Origin: a virus
IMG/VR virus record: IMGVR_UViG_3300021478_000071
Coordinates: 1-39,831 of that record
Direction: 5' to 3' (one strand)
Length of the DNA stretch: 39,831 nt
Each line of letters starts with the position of its first letter. Within the stretch, counting starts at the first letter, position 1. Below are positions 5,595-13,288 of this stretch, piece after piece. Under the pieces are notes generated by a model, which made no database searches, was not told the DNA's origin, and saw only the letters and a program-made list of their open reading frames with translations. Made by a program: the position numbers and the translations under genes.

Positions 5595-5957
5595 ATGGAC
5601 GAGACTTCTCCCCCGCCTGAGGCAACTAAACAAGTCTTTACGCCGGCCAGCACCGTCGATGAACTGATTAAAACGGCTTATTTCGTGGCCGCTGGTATCG
5701 ATGTTCCGACCGTGGACGCGGTCAGCCCGCATCAACTCAATCTTCATTATCCGGCGGACGGATCGCTGGTTAGTATCCGGATCGAAGGCCGACCGGGCGC
5801 CTGGGGCGGGATCGGGCCACACGGGACGCCTGAGGACGAGACGGCGCGCAACGAGCATTATGACGCGATGTTGGCCGCGGCGACGGCGCCTGTTGAGCCG
5901 CCACTAGAAGAGCCTGTTGCGCGCGAGAATCCGGTTTACCAGGTCCAACGACAATGA
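5595..5957 (+). CDS. Hypothetical protein at the start of the head gene cluster
   Basis: The gene encodes a 120-residue protein with no recognised family. The N-terminus carries PPPEATKQV (written by a near-copy of the dispersed motif). A central segment STVDELIKTAYFVAAG is helical, followed by strands (LVSIRIEGRPG) and an acidic, proline-rich tail. Its stop overlaps the next start (ATGA). It is the first gene of a tight run leading to the portal gene, so a minor virion or assembly role is likely by position only. No Shine-Dalgarno sequence is visible. Confidence 0.65.
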   Translation: MDETSPPPEATKQVFTPASTVDELIKTAYFVAAGIDVPTVDAVSPHQLNLHYPADGSLVSIRIEGRPGAWGGIGPHGTPEDETARNEHYDAMLAAATAPVEPPLEEPVARENPVYQVQRQ

Positions 5958-6232
5958 GCGCAGATCTGTTGTTTGCTGATCCGCGGGACGCGCCGCCGCC
6001 GCAAGAACTGAACTGGGGCTCGACGTTGGCTGAGTTTTTTGGGTCCAGCCTTTGGTTTAGTGACGAATTGATTGACCCGGCTAAGCCTCCCCGGTTCATT
6101 CGGATGTACGCCGACCGCTGGCAGATCAACTGGCAGCTCTCAGGGATTCCTGACCCTGAGGCGCAAACAGTAGTTGACGTGTTCATCACGGTGCGCCCGA
6201 TCGCGCCAGCCACCATCACCGTCAAGGTTTAG
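5954..6232 (+). CDS. Hypothetical head-region protein
   Basis: The product has 92 residues and no known domain that I can name. It is acidic and aromatic in the first half (STLAEFFGSSLWFSDELIDP) and ends in a beta-rich stretch (TVVDVFITVRPIAPATITVKV). It overlaps the previous stop by ATGA and is followed four bases later by the next gene. Conserved order ahead of the portal suggests a small head protein. Confidence 0.65.
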   Translation: MSADLLFADPRDAPPPQELNWGSTLAEFFGSSLWFSDELIDPAKPPRFIRMYADRWQINWQLSGIPDPEAQTVVDVFITVRPIAPATITVKV

Positions 6233-6236
6233 TTCT

Positions 6237-6488
6237 ATGGCTACCACTGGCACTACTCTTGAAAGAGCTTCTTTCGCCAACCAAGCCGGAGGCCGGGTGA
6301 ACCTGACCTTGGTTTCTACCGTGGGCGTTGCGGTCGGTGACACCATGACCGTCACCAAGTCTGACGGCTCGACCTTGACCGGAACCGTTAAGAAATTCAT
6401 TGGTTCGACTGGTCTTAAGCTTGGCGTCACACAAGTGAGTAAGCCTTCCGGCTTACTGTTGCTGCCCAAGGGATCGACAGTTGCGTAA
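6237..6488 (+). CDS. Small beta-rich hypothetical protein preceding the portal
   Basis: The 83-residue product starts MATTGTTLERASF and is rich in Thr, Val and Gly with alternating beta pattern (VNLTLVSTVGVAVGDTMTVTK, SGLLLLPKGSTVA). It resembles a small beta-barrel such as an SH3- or OB-like decoration domain, which is only a guess. ATG 6237 is chosen over an upstream in-frame start at 6174 because the latter lies within the preceding gene. The portal ATG follows its stop immediately. Confidence 0.6.
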   Translation: MATTGTTLERASFANQAGGRVNLTLVSTVGVAVGDTMTVTKSDGSTLTGTVKKFIGSTGLKLGVTQVSKPSGLLLLPKGSTVA

Positions 6489-8561
6489 ATGGCTGACGAC
6501 GATAAAAACGAGCTTTATTCGAAAATAGTGGATGACCTCGAAGACCGGTCATCCTGGGAAAGTCGTCAGATTCTCTGGGGTCGAATGCGCAACCAGGGTG
6601 TGCGCCGGCAGCGTAAGCCGTGGAATGGCGCGGCCGACACGCACGTGCCGCTAGCGGACACGATCATCAACAAACTCAAAGCCTACTATATCCAGTGGAT
6701 CTTTGGGCCTGAGCTGCTAGCCAGTTTCTTTAGCCTTGAGGAGCAAGGCGATTCTTATACTGATTCGGTCAGTCAATGGTTTGATTATCAAGTACGGGAA
6801 CGGTCGAATTTTCCGACGATGGCAATTTGCGCCATCGATTCCTTGCTCCAGAACGGGATGGGTTTTCTGAAGCCGTACTGGGACGCTGGTAAAGAGCAAC
6901 TCTCGTTTGCCTCGATTCATCCCTATTTTATTATTGTTCCGCCCTACACCCAACAGCTGCACGAAGCTGATCGCGCGGTGCATGTCATGCACATGAGCGA
7001 GGACGAGTACCGGAGGAGCGCAAAAGATCGTGGGTACAATACGGACGAAGATTTTATTGATTCGATCAAAGGCGAGGGGACTAAACCTAAACCGCAATAC
7101 GTGCAATCCCGGTATGTGGCTGAAGGCCTGACTTACACTAGGTTTAAAGATTTGATTATGCTTTGGGAGGTGTATGTGCGTCAGGACGATAACTCGATCG
7201 AGGTTCAGACCTTTAGTCCGTTGCAACCGGACGAGCCTGCGCGCGACCCGTTCAGGCTACCGTATCAGCACCGGCAAATTCCCATTATCCAGTTGCCATA
7301 CGAGTTGATTGATCCAGGTTTTTTCTCTTCCCGAGGCGTGACCGAGCTCGTCCAGATGTACGAAGCGTCGGCAACCAAGATGTGGAACGAGAAGCTCGAT
7401 TTCATGTCGATCGCCAATCGGCCGGTATTGAGCACCCAGGGCGGGAGCATCAACGCACAGAATATCCGATGGGAACCGGGGGCGGTCTACGACTCGATCC
7501 TCCAACTGGTGCAGCAACCGCCGCCTCCGGTTGATTTCGATCAAGAGATTCAGTCTAACCGGAGTTTTGCCGAGCAACGAGTGGGGATACCGGACTTTGG
7601 TATCGGCGATCAGACAAACTCTGGCGGCCAGAATAAAACTGCGACCGAGACCAACGCTATTACCCAGGTGATGCAGCAGAGTAACGATTTGCGGGCACGC
7701 GTCACTAAGGATTCAATCAGCAGAGTCTACGAGCAAGCGTGGTCGATCCTGCGCCAGTATAAGAAGGATGATCTGGATTATTTTTGGCGCAAAGAGCGGA
7801 TCACACTGGACGATGCGGCGTTCGACAACGCTTATGTCCTGAGGCCGAACGGGAGTGTAGACGGGTACAGTCGCGAGAAAGAGATTCAAAAACTAATGCA
7901 GTTGCGGCAATTGGCTATTCAGCCGCCTAGCCCGTGGATCAAGATACCTGAGATCGATAGAAAAATCATCGAGCTGATGGACGCGAGTTGGATCATGGAT
8001 CTGTTCGAGGAACCGCAGGACATCCAGGCTGGTCAGCAAGAGCAGCAAGCGATCGAGAACTCGGTGATGATTGACGGATTTCTGCCGCAGGTCAAACCGA
8101 GCGACGATCATGTGGCGCATTTACAGGTGATGGAGGGGTTCATTGGTTGGACCCAGAATCCGGCCAACGGGGTAAAAATTCCGCCGACCGTGATGCCGAC
8201 CTTTATGCAGCACGGGACGATGCACGTACAGGCTGCGAGGGCAGATGCGCAGTACATGAAAGCGCATGGGCCTGAGATCGCTCAGTTTGCCAACCAGATT
8301 GCGGCTATGCAGAAACAGATGGCCGCGCAACAGCAGCAGCAACAGGCCGCGCAACAGCAGGCGGGTATGGCGATGGCTAATCTGCGCGGAGGCGGGCCCC
8401 CCGTGACTGGGATGACTCCACCTGGCATGACGGCAGGTGGCCCGGCACCGGTGGCGCCGCCCCAACCGCCGCAGCCAGGGATGCCCGCGGGCGCTGGGCC
8501 GCAAATGCCTCCGATGGGTTTGCCGCCCAATCCTACTAACGGGAGCATGCCGGCCTTATGA
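6489..8561 (+). CDS. Portal protein (head-tail connector)
   Basis: This 690-residue protein should form the dodecameric ring through which DNA enters and leaves the capsid. Size, gene order (terminase upstream, scaffold and capsid downstream) and sequence style (RKPWNGAADTHVPLADTIINKLKAYYIQWIF, LRARVTKDSISRVYEQAWSILRQYKKDD) fit large podovirus-type portals. The last 120 residues hold a glutamine run (about residue 615 on) and a Pro/Gly-rich tail, probably a flexible extension or barrel. It starts right after the previous stop and overlaps the next gene by ATGA. Confidence 0.82.
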   Translation: MADDDKNELYSKIVDDLEDRSSWESRQILWGRMRNQGVRRQRKPWNGAADTHVPLADTIINKLKAYYIQWIFGPELLASFFSLEEQGDSYTDSVSQWFDYQVRERSNFPTMAICAIDSLLQNGMGFLKPYWDAGKEQLSFASIHPYFIIVPPYTQQLHEADRAVHVMHMSEDEYRRSAKDRGYNTDEDFIDSIKGEGTKPKPQYVQSRYVAEGLTYTRFKDLIMLWEVYVRQDDNSIEVQTFSPLQPDEPARDPFRLPYQHRQIPIIQLPYELIDPGFFSSRGVTELVQMYEASATKMWNEKLDFMSIANRPVLSTQGGSINAQNIRWEPGAVYDSILQLVQQPPPPVDFDQEIQSNRSFAEQRVGIPDFGIGDQTNSGGQNKTATETNAITQVMQQSNDLRARVTKDSISRVYEQAWSILRQYKKDDLDYFWRKERITLDDAAFDNAYVLRPNGSVDGYSREKEIQKLMQLRQLAIQPPSPWIKIPEIDRKIIELMDASWIMDLFEEPQDIQAGQQEQQAIENSVMIDGFLPQVKPSDDHVAHLQVMEGFIGWTQNPANGVKIPPTVMPTFMQHGTMHVQAARADAQYMKAHGPEIAQFANQIAAMQKQMAAQQQQQQAAQQQAGMAMANLRGGGPPVTGMTPPGMTAGGPAPVAPPQPPQPGMPAGAGPQMPPMGLPPNPTNGSMPAL

Positions 8562-8845
8562 ATTACGTGAAGTTCAAAGAGTGGGATGCGTATTTTTTAA
8601 AGCTTGGCGGGCCAAAGGTTGTAAGGCTTCGGATTATTGATTTACCAGACACCGATGACCCGTTTGTTTACAAGGTAACAGTCGCCGCGAAGCTCGATGA
8701 TGGAAGGGGTTTAGTCAGGACATGGCTGGGGATTGATTCCGAAAGAAAGCTTTTAGCCAGGCTTACGTGCTGGGTTCACGCGGTAACCAAGGGCAAGATT
8801 CCACGACAAACCAGCGTGGTGTTGCCGGAGGCGAGTGCCTTATGA
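8558..8845 (+). CDS. Hypothetical protein downstream of the portal
   Basis: The gene encodes a 95-residue, beta-rich basic protein (VRLRIIDLPDTDDPFVYKVTVAAKLDDGRGLVRTWLGI). No family recognised. It is coupled by ATGA overlaps to the portal gene before it and to the next gene, so it belongs to the head operon. Confidence 0.65.
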   Translation: MNYVKFKEWDAYFLKLGGPKVVRLRIIDLPDTDDPFVYKVTVAAKLDDGRGLVRTWLGIDSERKLLARLTCWVHAVTKGKIPRQTSVVLPEASAL

Positions 8846-9225
8846 GCGCCTGGCTCAGACATTTTCTCTGGACTCTTTTGTCACGTCCGGTCGTTCGCGC
8901 GGTCAACTGGACCGACGAGGAACGCAAAACTTTCGATAGCTTTTGCAGAACTTCATGTGGTATGAAGCTGCTCGAATTCTTGAGGCAATTCGTAGCGTCT
9001 CAGACGTTCAATGCCGTTTTCCGACAATCTACGGAGAGCGCGAACGCTGAAGCTAGGGGTGCCCAGAGAATCCTGGCTCTACTCCATCAGTTGCGCAGTT
9101 TGCCGCCCGATGAGCAGGCGAACGCCTATCTCGATGAAGATGTGGAACCGCTCCCATCGCAACGAGGCGCTATCGATGGCCGGCGCTTCGGCTTAAGCGG
9201 TGGATCCAGCGCCATCGGTAGGTAA
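8842..9225 (+). CDS. Hypothetical helical protein in the head operon
   Basis: The product has 127 residues from ATG 8842, which overlaps the previous stop. An upstream in-frame start at 8767 would intrude on the preceding gene. The middle is helical (MKLLEFLRQFVASQTFNAVF, QRILALLHQLRSL) and the C-terminus is Gly/Ser-rich. The order portal, small helical protein, scaffold, capsid suggests a minor head protein. No function assigned. Confidence 0.62.
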   Translation: MSAWLRHFLWTLLSRPVVRAVNWTDEERKTFDSFCRTSCGMKLLEFLRQFVASQTFNAVFRQSTESANAEARGAQRILALLHQLRSLPPDEQANAYLDEDVEPLPSQRGAIDGRRFGLSGGSSAIGR

Positions 9226-9231
9226 AATAGA

Positions 9232-10077
9232 ATGCCCGAAATCATCGCATCATCGTCAGGTGCAATTACTGACGCTTCGCCGAGCTCTTCAGATAGCATT
9301 GGCGATAGCGCAGCGACTACGCACCGTATTGGCGACTCAGAGAATGGTCAGCAAAATCCCGAGCAGACCAATGGAGAGCCTTCTTCTCCTGAGGCAAAGA
9401 CTGAGGGGCGCCAGCATAAGCGTTTAAGTCCTTACGAGCGCGTCAAACGTCAGAAAGCCGCTTTGCAGCAGCGCGAAGCCAGTCTGAAAGCGCGGGAGGA
9501 ACAGATTGCGAATGCTGAGCGCGAAAAGAGCGCGCCGCAAAAGCCGCCTTACACGGTGGCTGAGCTTAAGCAGTATCGACAATCTTGGGAAGATGAAGGT
9601 CGAACCGATCTGGTCGAGAAGGCTGATAAAGAGATTCAGCGGCTCGAAGCACTCGAAAAACAAGATCATCAATCAGCGGCCTTTGTTCAGGAATGGAAGA
9701 CGGCTGAGAAAGAGCTTTTCGAGGCTGACCAGGAATTCATGCGGCCTAATACTCGGCTCGATTCGAAACTGCGTGAAATCATGGGTAGTGCGGACGGGCA
9801 GATTTATCGAGGGCATCCGCGGGGAATCGTCGCGGCCTATCATCGAGCCAAAATGGAACTTCTCGAAGGCGATTACAAGGCCGTCACAGGGGAGAACCAT
9901 CAATTAAAGGCAGAGCTTAAACGGCTGACTGGCCTGACTTCGATTGGGGGTGGGGCGCCTGGCAGAATCGGCAACGGCAATCGCGTGGAGAATTTGAACG
10001 ACTTCGCCAAGTTGTCCAGTGCCGACATGCTAAAGCATCTCAAGAGCAAACGAAGCGGCCAGATGCCATGGCTCTAA
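9232..10077 (+). CDS. Scaffolding protein for capsid assembly (probable)
   Basis: This 281-residue, highly charged protein lies directly before the major capsid gene, the standard place for a scaffold. The first 60 residues are Ser/Thr/Gly-rich and disordered. A long helical and coiled-coil part follows (RVKRQKAALQQREASLKAREEQIANAEREKS through RLEALEKQ and ELFEADQEFM). A second helical block is near residues 195-235, and the C-terminal end is basic (MLKHLKSKRSGQ), as in scaffolds whose C-terminus contacts capsid protein. It contains the dispersed motif in frame (SSPEAK). No protease domain is visible. Confidence 0.7.
   Translation: MPEIIASSSGAITDASPSSSDSIGDSAATTHRIGDSENGQQNPEQTNGEPSSPEAKTEGRQHKRLSPYERVKRQKAALQQREASLKAREEQIANAEREKSAPQKPPYTVAELKQYRQSWEDEGRTDLVEKADKEIQRLEALEKQDHQSAAFVQEWKTAEKELFEADQEFMRPNTRLDSKLREIMGSADGQIYRGHPRGIVAAYHRAKMELLEGDYKAVTGENHQLKAELKRLTGLTSIGGGAPGRIGNGNRVENLNDFAKLSSADMLKHLKSKRSGQMPWL
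9380..9398 (+). repeat. Dispersed 19-base motif, copy in the scaffold gene
   Basis: Identical over 19 bases to 937-955. Encodes SSPEAK in the disordered N-terminal part of the scaffold. Confidence 0.65.
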
Positions 10078-10093
10078 AAGTAAGTGAAACTTT

Positions 10094-11119
10094 ATGGCAA
10101 CAGTTAACCAACCGATTTACGGCGCCGTAACTTCAACCGATAAGGCGTCGGAATATCGGATTTATTTTAGTAAAAAACTTCTCGAACACCAGATAGATAA
10201 ATTACAGCTCTATCAGTTCGCCTATCAGGCGAATATTCCACAAGGGCAGGGATCGAAAACGATTCGAATGTTCCGAGCGCCGCCGGCCTCGGTCGCTAAC
10301 GTCATTACACTGACTGAAGGCACACCGCCGACTAACGCGCCGTACAAGCTGATCTTCGAGTTTATTACTCGGACTCTGCAACAGTACGGGGGCTATGCGC
10401 AGGTGTCAGATATCGTCGATGAGACGGAGTTCTTGGACACGGGCAACGCGCTGACCGATAAATTCGGTGAGGAGGCTGCGCTTTGGTGTGATGGGTTGAT
10501 TCGCGATACGTGTATCAATGGAAATACCGAGGAGCCGACCAAGTTCGGCAAGATGTACGCCGGCACGGCAGTGGATTACACAACGTTATCAGCGTTGACT
10601 GGGGCGACTGGTCGCTTTAGCGGTGACGATCTGATTGATGCGGTCACTAAGTTGAGGGTCCAGAAAGCCAAGCCGTTCGACGACGGGACCTATGTGGCGG
10701 TTGTTTCTCCTGAACAGGAGAGGGATTTAATCGAGGAACAGGGTAGCGCATGGGTGTACGCCAGTTCGTTTAACAAGCCGGACCAGATCTGGAAAGGCGA
10801 GATCGGGACGCTTTCTGGCATCAAGGTGATGCGCGGGACTAACCCGATGTATCAAACCAGTGGTGGCACCGAGGGCACCAGTGTGCCTGGGGGAGCGATC
10901 ATTGCCGCGCTGATCTTTGGTAAGGACGCCTTTGCCGCGCCGGCACTCGAGGGCGAGAATCCGCCTTCCCCAAGTGTGTACACGATCACCACGCCTGACT
11001 CGGCTAATCCGTTCAACCAGTTTATCACGTATGTGTGGAAGACCTTCTACAACGCTGTTTGCCTCAGTACATGGAACGGGATAGTGCTACAGACCAAGAC
11101 GGCTTATACCGGGACGTAA
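10094..11119 (+). CDS. Major capsid protein, N4-gp56 type
   Basis: The 341-residue product has the features of the N4-gp56 capsid family with an HK97-like fold: an N-terminal region with YRIYFSKKLLEHQIDKLQLYQFA, then a strand pair with TIRMFRAPP, EFITRTLQQYGGYAQVSDIVDET and a central helix EEAALWCDGLIRDTC. The C-terminal segment (NPFNQFITYVWKTFYNAVCLSTWNGIVLQTK) is also typical of the family. Length is normal. It must be the most abundant phage protein, yet no Shine-Dalgarno sequence precedes its start. A hairpin follows the stop. Confidence 0.85.
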   Translation: MATVNQPIYGAVTSTDKASEYRIYFSKKLLEHQIDKLQLYQFAYQANIPQGQGSKTIRMFRAPPASVANVITLTEGTPPTNAPYKLIFEFITRTLQQYGGYAQVSDIVDETEFLDTGNALTDKFGEEAALWCDGLIRDTCINGNTEEPTKFGKMYAGTAVDYTTLSALTGATGRFSGDDLIDAVTKLRVQKAKPFDDGTYVAVVSPEQERDLIEEQGSAWVYASSFNKPDQIWKGEIGTLSGIKVMRGTNPMYQTSGGTEGTSVPGGAIIAALIFGKDAFAAPALEGENPPSPSVYTITTPDSANPFNQFITYVWKTFYNAVCLSTWNGIVLQTKTAYTGT

Positions 11120-11142
11120 TCGATAACCTTATTAACCTAGCA

Positions 11143-11170
11143 GCAGCACTGCTGCAATTGGCGGTGCTGC
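11143..11170 (+). terminator. Weak terminator-like hairpin after the capsid gene
   Basis: A 7-bp stem GCAGCAC (11143-11149) and GTGCTGC (11164-11170) is followed by ATTTCTATT. The T tract is poor, so it may instead protect or attenuate the capsid mRNA. Confidence 0.35.
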
Positions 11171-11192
11171 ATTTCTATTGGAGGCGAAACAA

Positions 11193-11543
11193 ATGGCAGC
11201 ATTAATTGGAGTTTCGGTTTCCCCGAAGGGCGGGTACACATGCAAGGTGCCGCTGGATTTACTCAGCGAGGACGGCACACCGCCCGCGCAGGGCGATCAG
11301 GTTTCATATTCAGTGGATGGCACGGTGCAATCGACTGATGCGGAGGATGCGACGGTAAAGATTACGGCGGTCAACGGTCAACCGGTTGCTGAATCGCCGG
11401 CTGACGAAGCCTCCGAAGATCAAGGGCCGCCGCAACCAGGCGGCCAAACACCGGTGGCAGCGTCAGGGCCAATTAGCCCGGCTACAGCAGCATTGGGTGC
11501 GGCACTGCGGAAAAGGTCTAAAGGACAGCCGATGCCGTTTTAA
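11193..11543 (+). CDS. Small head-associated protein with beta-rich domain
   Basis: The gene encodes 116 residues from ATG 11193, one of the few starts with a good ribosome site (GGAG, nine bases upstream). An upstream TTG at 11178 would overlap that site. The first half is a beta domain (YTCKVPLDLL, DQVSYSVDGTVQSTDAEDATVKITAVNG). The rest is Pro/Ala/Gly-rich and ends in a basic tip (LRKRSKGQPMPF). Location right after the capsid gene suggests a decoration or head-completion protein, which is inference. Confidence 0.62.
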   Translation: MAALIGVSVSPKGGYTCKVPLDLLSEDGTPPAQGDQVSYSVDGTVQSTDAEDATVKITAVNGQPVAESPADEASEDQGPPQPGGQTPVAASGPISPATAALGAALRKRSKGQPMPF

Positions 11544-11552
11544 GGTTTTGCT

Positions 11553-11651
11553 ATGCCAAAAGATGGCGATCGATACCCGGAGAATCCGGATTTTGTCTGG
11601 GTAGAGGCACTGGGTAAATGGGTTTATCGCAATGGTTCAGATCATTGTTAA
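11553..11651 (+). CDS. Very small hypothetical protein (32 residues)
   Basis: The short frame encodes MPKDGDRYPENPDFVWVEALGK followed by a WVYRNGSDHC end. The composition looks natural, and the frame overlaps the next gene by about 20 bases. I know no family. It could instead be the leader of the following gene. Confidence 0.4.
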   Translation: MPKDGDRYPENPDFVWVEALGKWVYRNGSDHC

Positions 11652-11805
11652 ATCGAAGGAACCGGAGAGCGCGCGGCGTTCGAGAGAGGCCGCGCAAGCT
11701 CAACGTCGGCATTACTACAACCGCGAGATCAATCAGGGTGCGCGGTTCAGGAGTAAGGCTGGCACCAAGGAGCAGATAAGAAAGGCGCTTGATGAGGCAG
11801 ATTGA
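11632..11805 (+). CDS. Small basic hypothetical protein (57 residues)
   Basis: The product is strongly basic and helical, with RRSREAAQAQRRHYYNREINQ and a C-terminal helix (KEQIRKALDEAD). It overlaps its neighbours on both sides by 14-20 bases, the compact style of this operon. The basic helix suggests DNA or RNA binding. No family recognised. Confidence 0.45.
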   Translation: MVQIIVKSKEPESARRSREAAQAQRRHYYNREINQGARFRSKAGTKEQIRKALDEAD

Positions 11806-12265
11806 ACTGACGCCGAAAGTTGAGCACTTGGCCGAGATGACAAAGCTCTATGGTTTGTTCGATCTGGATGTTTCTACCGCGCGTCCAACGATCCAGTGGG
11901 AGAAGAGAAATCTTCATCTCCTGAGGCTCCCATTCGATTTGCAGAGCGCTTATTTTCCGGAGTTCTGGCTCAAACGGGTATTGGTCAACCGGCGTACAGC
12001 CGAGGCCTTGTTGCGCGTATTGAAAGAAATGTCGGAGCTTTGGACACCGGCCGCGTTGTCGGCCTACGGTCTAAACCAGTTCGTTCGCTGTTATTCATTC
12101 GGCGGCAAAGAGCCAAATCTGTTCTGGTACGGTGCGGCTTGGGAATTATCTGGCCAGGTCGGTGGCGAGGTTTTGTCGGAAGCGGTCAAGATCTTTCAGA
12201 GGCACGGCTGGACCTATTGTTGGTTAGCTGACAAACATCGGATTCGCGAGTTTGAGTATTTCTAA
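11792..12265 (+). CDS. Protein with possible degenerate M15 peptidase-like fold
   Basis: The gene encodes 157 residues. I do not recognise it with certainty. The C-terminal half, YSFGGKEPNLFWYGAAWEL followed by AVKIFQRHGWTYCWLADKHRIREFEYF, can be laid over the layout of M15 D-Ala-D-Ala peptidases (S-H-x-x-G-x-A-x-D, a helix, G-x-x-W, then D-x-x-H-F-E). Most of the zinc ligands are changed, so it may be an inactive relative or a coincidence. It lies just upstream of the holin and endolysin genes. The ATG at 11792 is preferred to a TTG three bases before it. A frame-shifted copy of the dispersed motif lies at 11917. Confidence 0.45.
   Translation: MRQIELTPKVEHLAEMTKLYGLFDLDVSTARPTIQWEKRNLHLLRLPFDLQSAYFPEFWLKRVLVNRRTAEALLRVLKEMSELWTPAALSAYGLNQFVRCYSFGGKEPNLFWYGAAWELSGQVGGEVLSEAVKIFQRHGWTYCWLADKHRIREFEYF
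11917..11927 (+). repeat. Dispersed motif TCTCCTGAGGC, out-of-frame copy
   Basis: Same 11-mer as at 942 and 9385, but here read in another frame (encodes HLLRL rather than SPEA). This shows that the repetition is at the DNA level and not only due to a repeated peptide. Confidence 0.6.
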
Positions 12266-12273
12266 AGAGCTTT

Positions 12274-12375
12274 ATGCCGCGCAGGTTCTGGTGGCTTTTA
12301 CTTTTTTTGTCTTTGATTGGCGGGCTGATTATTTTTGTGTTGGCTGAGTTAATTTCCTGGTGGGTGATGGACTAG
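12274..12375 (+). CDS. Small single-span membrane protein (33 residues)
   Basis: MPRRF then a hydrophobic stretch of about 24 residues (LLLFLSLIGGLIIFVLAELI) and WWVMD. The basic N-terminus should stay in the cytoplasm. It sits between the M15-like gene and the holin, so it may be an accessory lysis protein such as a pinholin, antiholin or spanin-like piece. The frame ends three bases before the holin ATG. Confidence 0.5.
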   Translation: MPRRFWWLLLFLSLIGGLIIFVLAELISWWVMD

Positions 12376-12377
12376 AA

Positions 12378-12602
12378 ATGAACGAACCACGATGGCGGAC
12401 GGTACTTTGCTGGGGAGCGACGGTGTTTTTTTTAGGCGTGCCGCTAATGGTTTTTGCTTTGCATGAGTTAAACATGTTGCAGGCAACTGAATACAGGTGG
12501 CTCGGGCAGAGTTATCAGTCGATCACGGCATTGGTTTTTGGCTTATCTGGGTTACGAAGTTTTGATCACTATGTAGAAACGAAAAACGGTGACAAACGAT
12601 GA
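12378..12602 (+). CDS. Probable holin
   Basis: The 74-residue product has two hydrophobic segments (LCWGATVFFLGVPLMVFAL near residues 10-28 and QSITALVFGLSGLRSF near 46-62) and a charged C-terminus (VETKNGDKR), the architecture of class II holins. The second segment with GLRSFDHY resembles phage holins that I know. It overlaps the endolysin gene by four bases (ATGA), the usual holin-lysin coupling. The ATG at 12378 is chosen; an in-frame GTG at 12360 lies inside the upstream gene. Confidence 0.62.
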   Translation: MNEPRWRTVLCWGATVFFLGVPLMVFALHELNMLQATEYRWLGQSYQSITALVFGLSGLRSFDHYVETKNGDKR

Positions 12603-13249
12603 ACCTACTTAAAACGGTTAGTGGCGTGAAGGTCTACAAGGAAGGTAACGCTCTTCTGTATAAGACTGGTGCGACAGTGAATGGCGACGGGAGTCCGCAT
12701 TGCTATCATCCTGACGACGGGGAAGGGCTCGATTACCTGGCGAACGCCGGCAGCCCTGGCAATTGGTGGGGAATCTATACTGACTCGAGTGACCGGCCGG
12801 TTGTGCAATCGATCTATCATCCGGCCCCAGGCTATTACATTTCTACGACCGCATTGGTTAATCCTGCGTATCCGGAGAATCATCCTGACGCCTATATCGA
12901 TTCGGAGCGTTACCCGTTTTGCGTGGTCCCTGGAATGTTCGGGCAAGGTTGGCAACTGGGTGACGTCGGGTTTTGCCTGAACGAAAAGACCGATGACAAC
13001 ATGTATTGCGCGACGTGCGATATCGGACCGCAGAACCATATCGGCGAGGTCTCGATGCTGTTGGCTAAATGCCTGGGCTTGAGCCCGGACCCGAAGCAAG
13101 GCGGGACAGAGTCGGGCATTGTCTATGTGGTCTTTCCCGGCAGCGATCCTGGGTACAAGCCTTGGGACAAGAAGTGTGAGATTGCCATTAACACCTTTGA
13201 TGCCTGGGGCGGCATGGAACGTTTGGCAAAACTTTTGGACAAATTTTAA
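12599..13249 (+). CDS. Endolysin candidate, glycoside hydrolase family 75-like
   Basis: The gene encodes 216 residues. The pattern NGDGSPHCYHPDDGEGLDYLANAG, GNWWGIYTD, then PGYYISTTALV resembles GH75 (fungal-type chitosanase) proteins and bacterial and phage relatives. Downstream aspartates in GDVGFCLN and the GPQNHIGEVSM segment may be catalytic, but I cannot assign them. There is no signal peptide, so it would be released by the holin encoded immediately before it. Length fits a single-domain lysin. The substrate (peptidoglycan or another glucosamine polymer) is not certain. Confidence 0.62.
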   Translation: MNLLKTVSGVKVYKEGNALLYKTGATVNGDGSPHCYHPDDGEGLDYLANAGSPGNWWGIYTDSSDRPVVQSIYHPAPGYYISTTALVNPAYPENHPDAYIDSERYPFCVVPGMFGQGWQLGDVGFCLNEKTDDNMYCATCDIGPQNHIGEVSMLLAKCLGLSPDPKQGGTESGIVYVVFPGSDPGYKPWDKKCEIAINTFDAWGGMERLAKLLDKF

Positions 13250-13288
13250 CCTCCAGTAACCAAACCCCTAAAATAAGGAAATAACATA

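Noticed and set aside
8330-8370. Glutamine-codon run in the portal as a programmed frameshift site
   Set aside because: The frame continues normally to the stop, no slippery heptamer with a downstream frame of interest was found.
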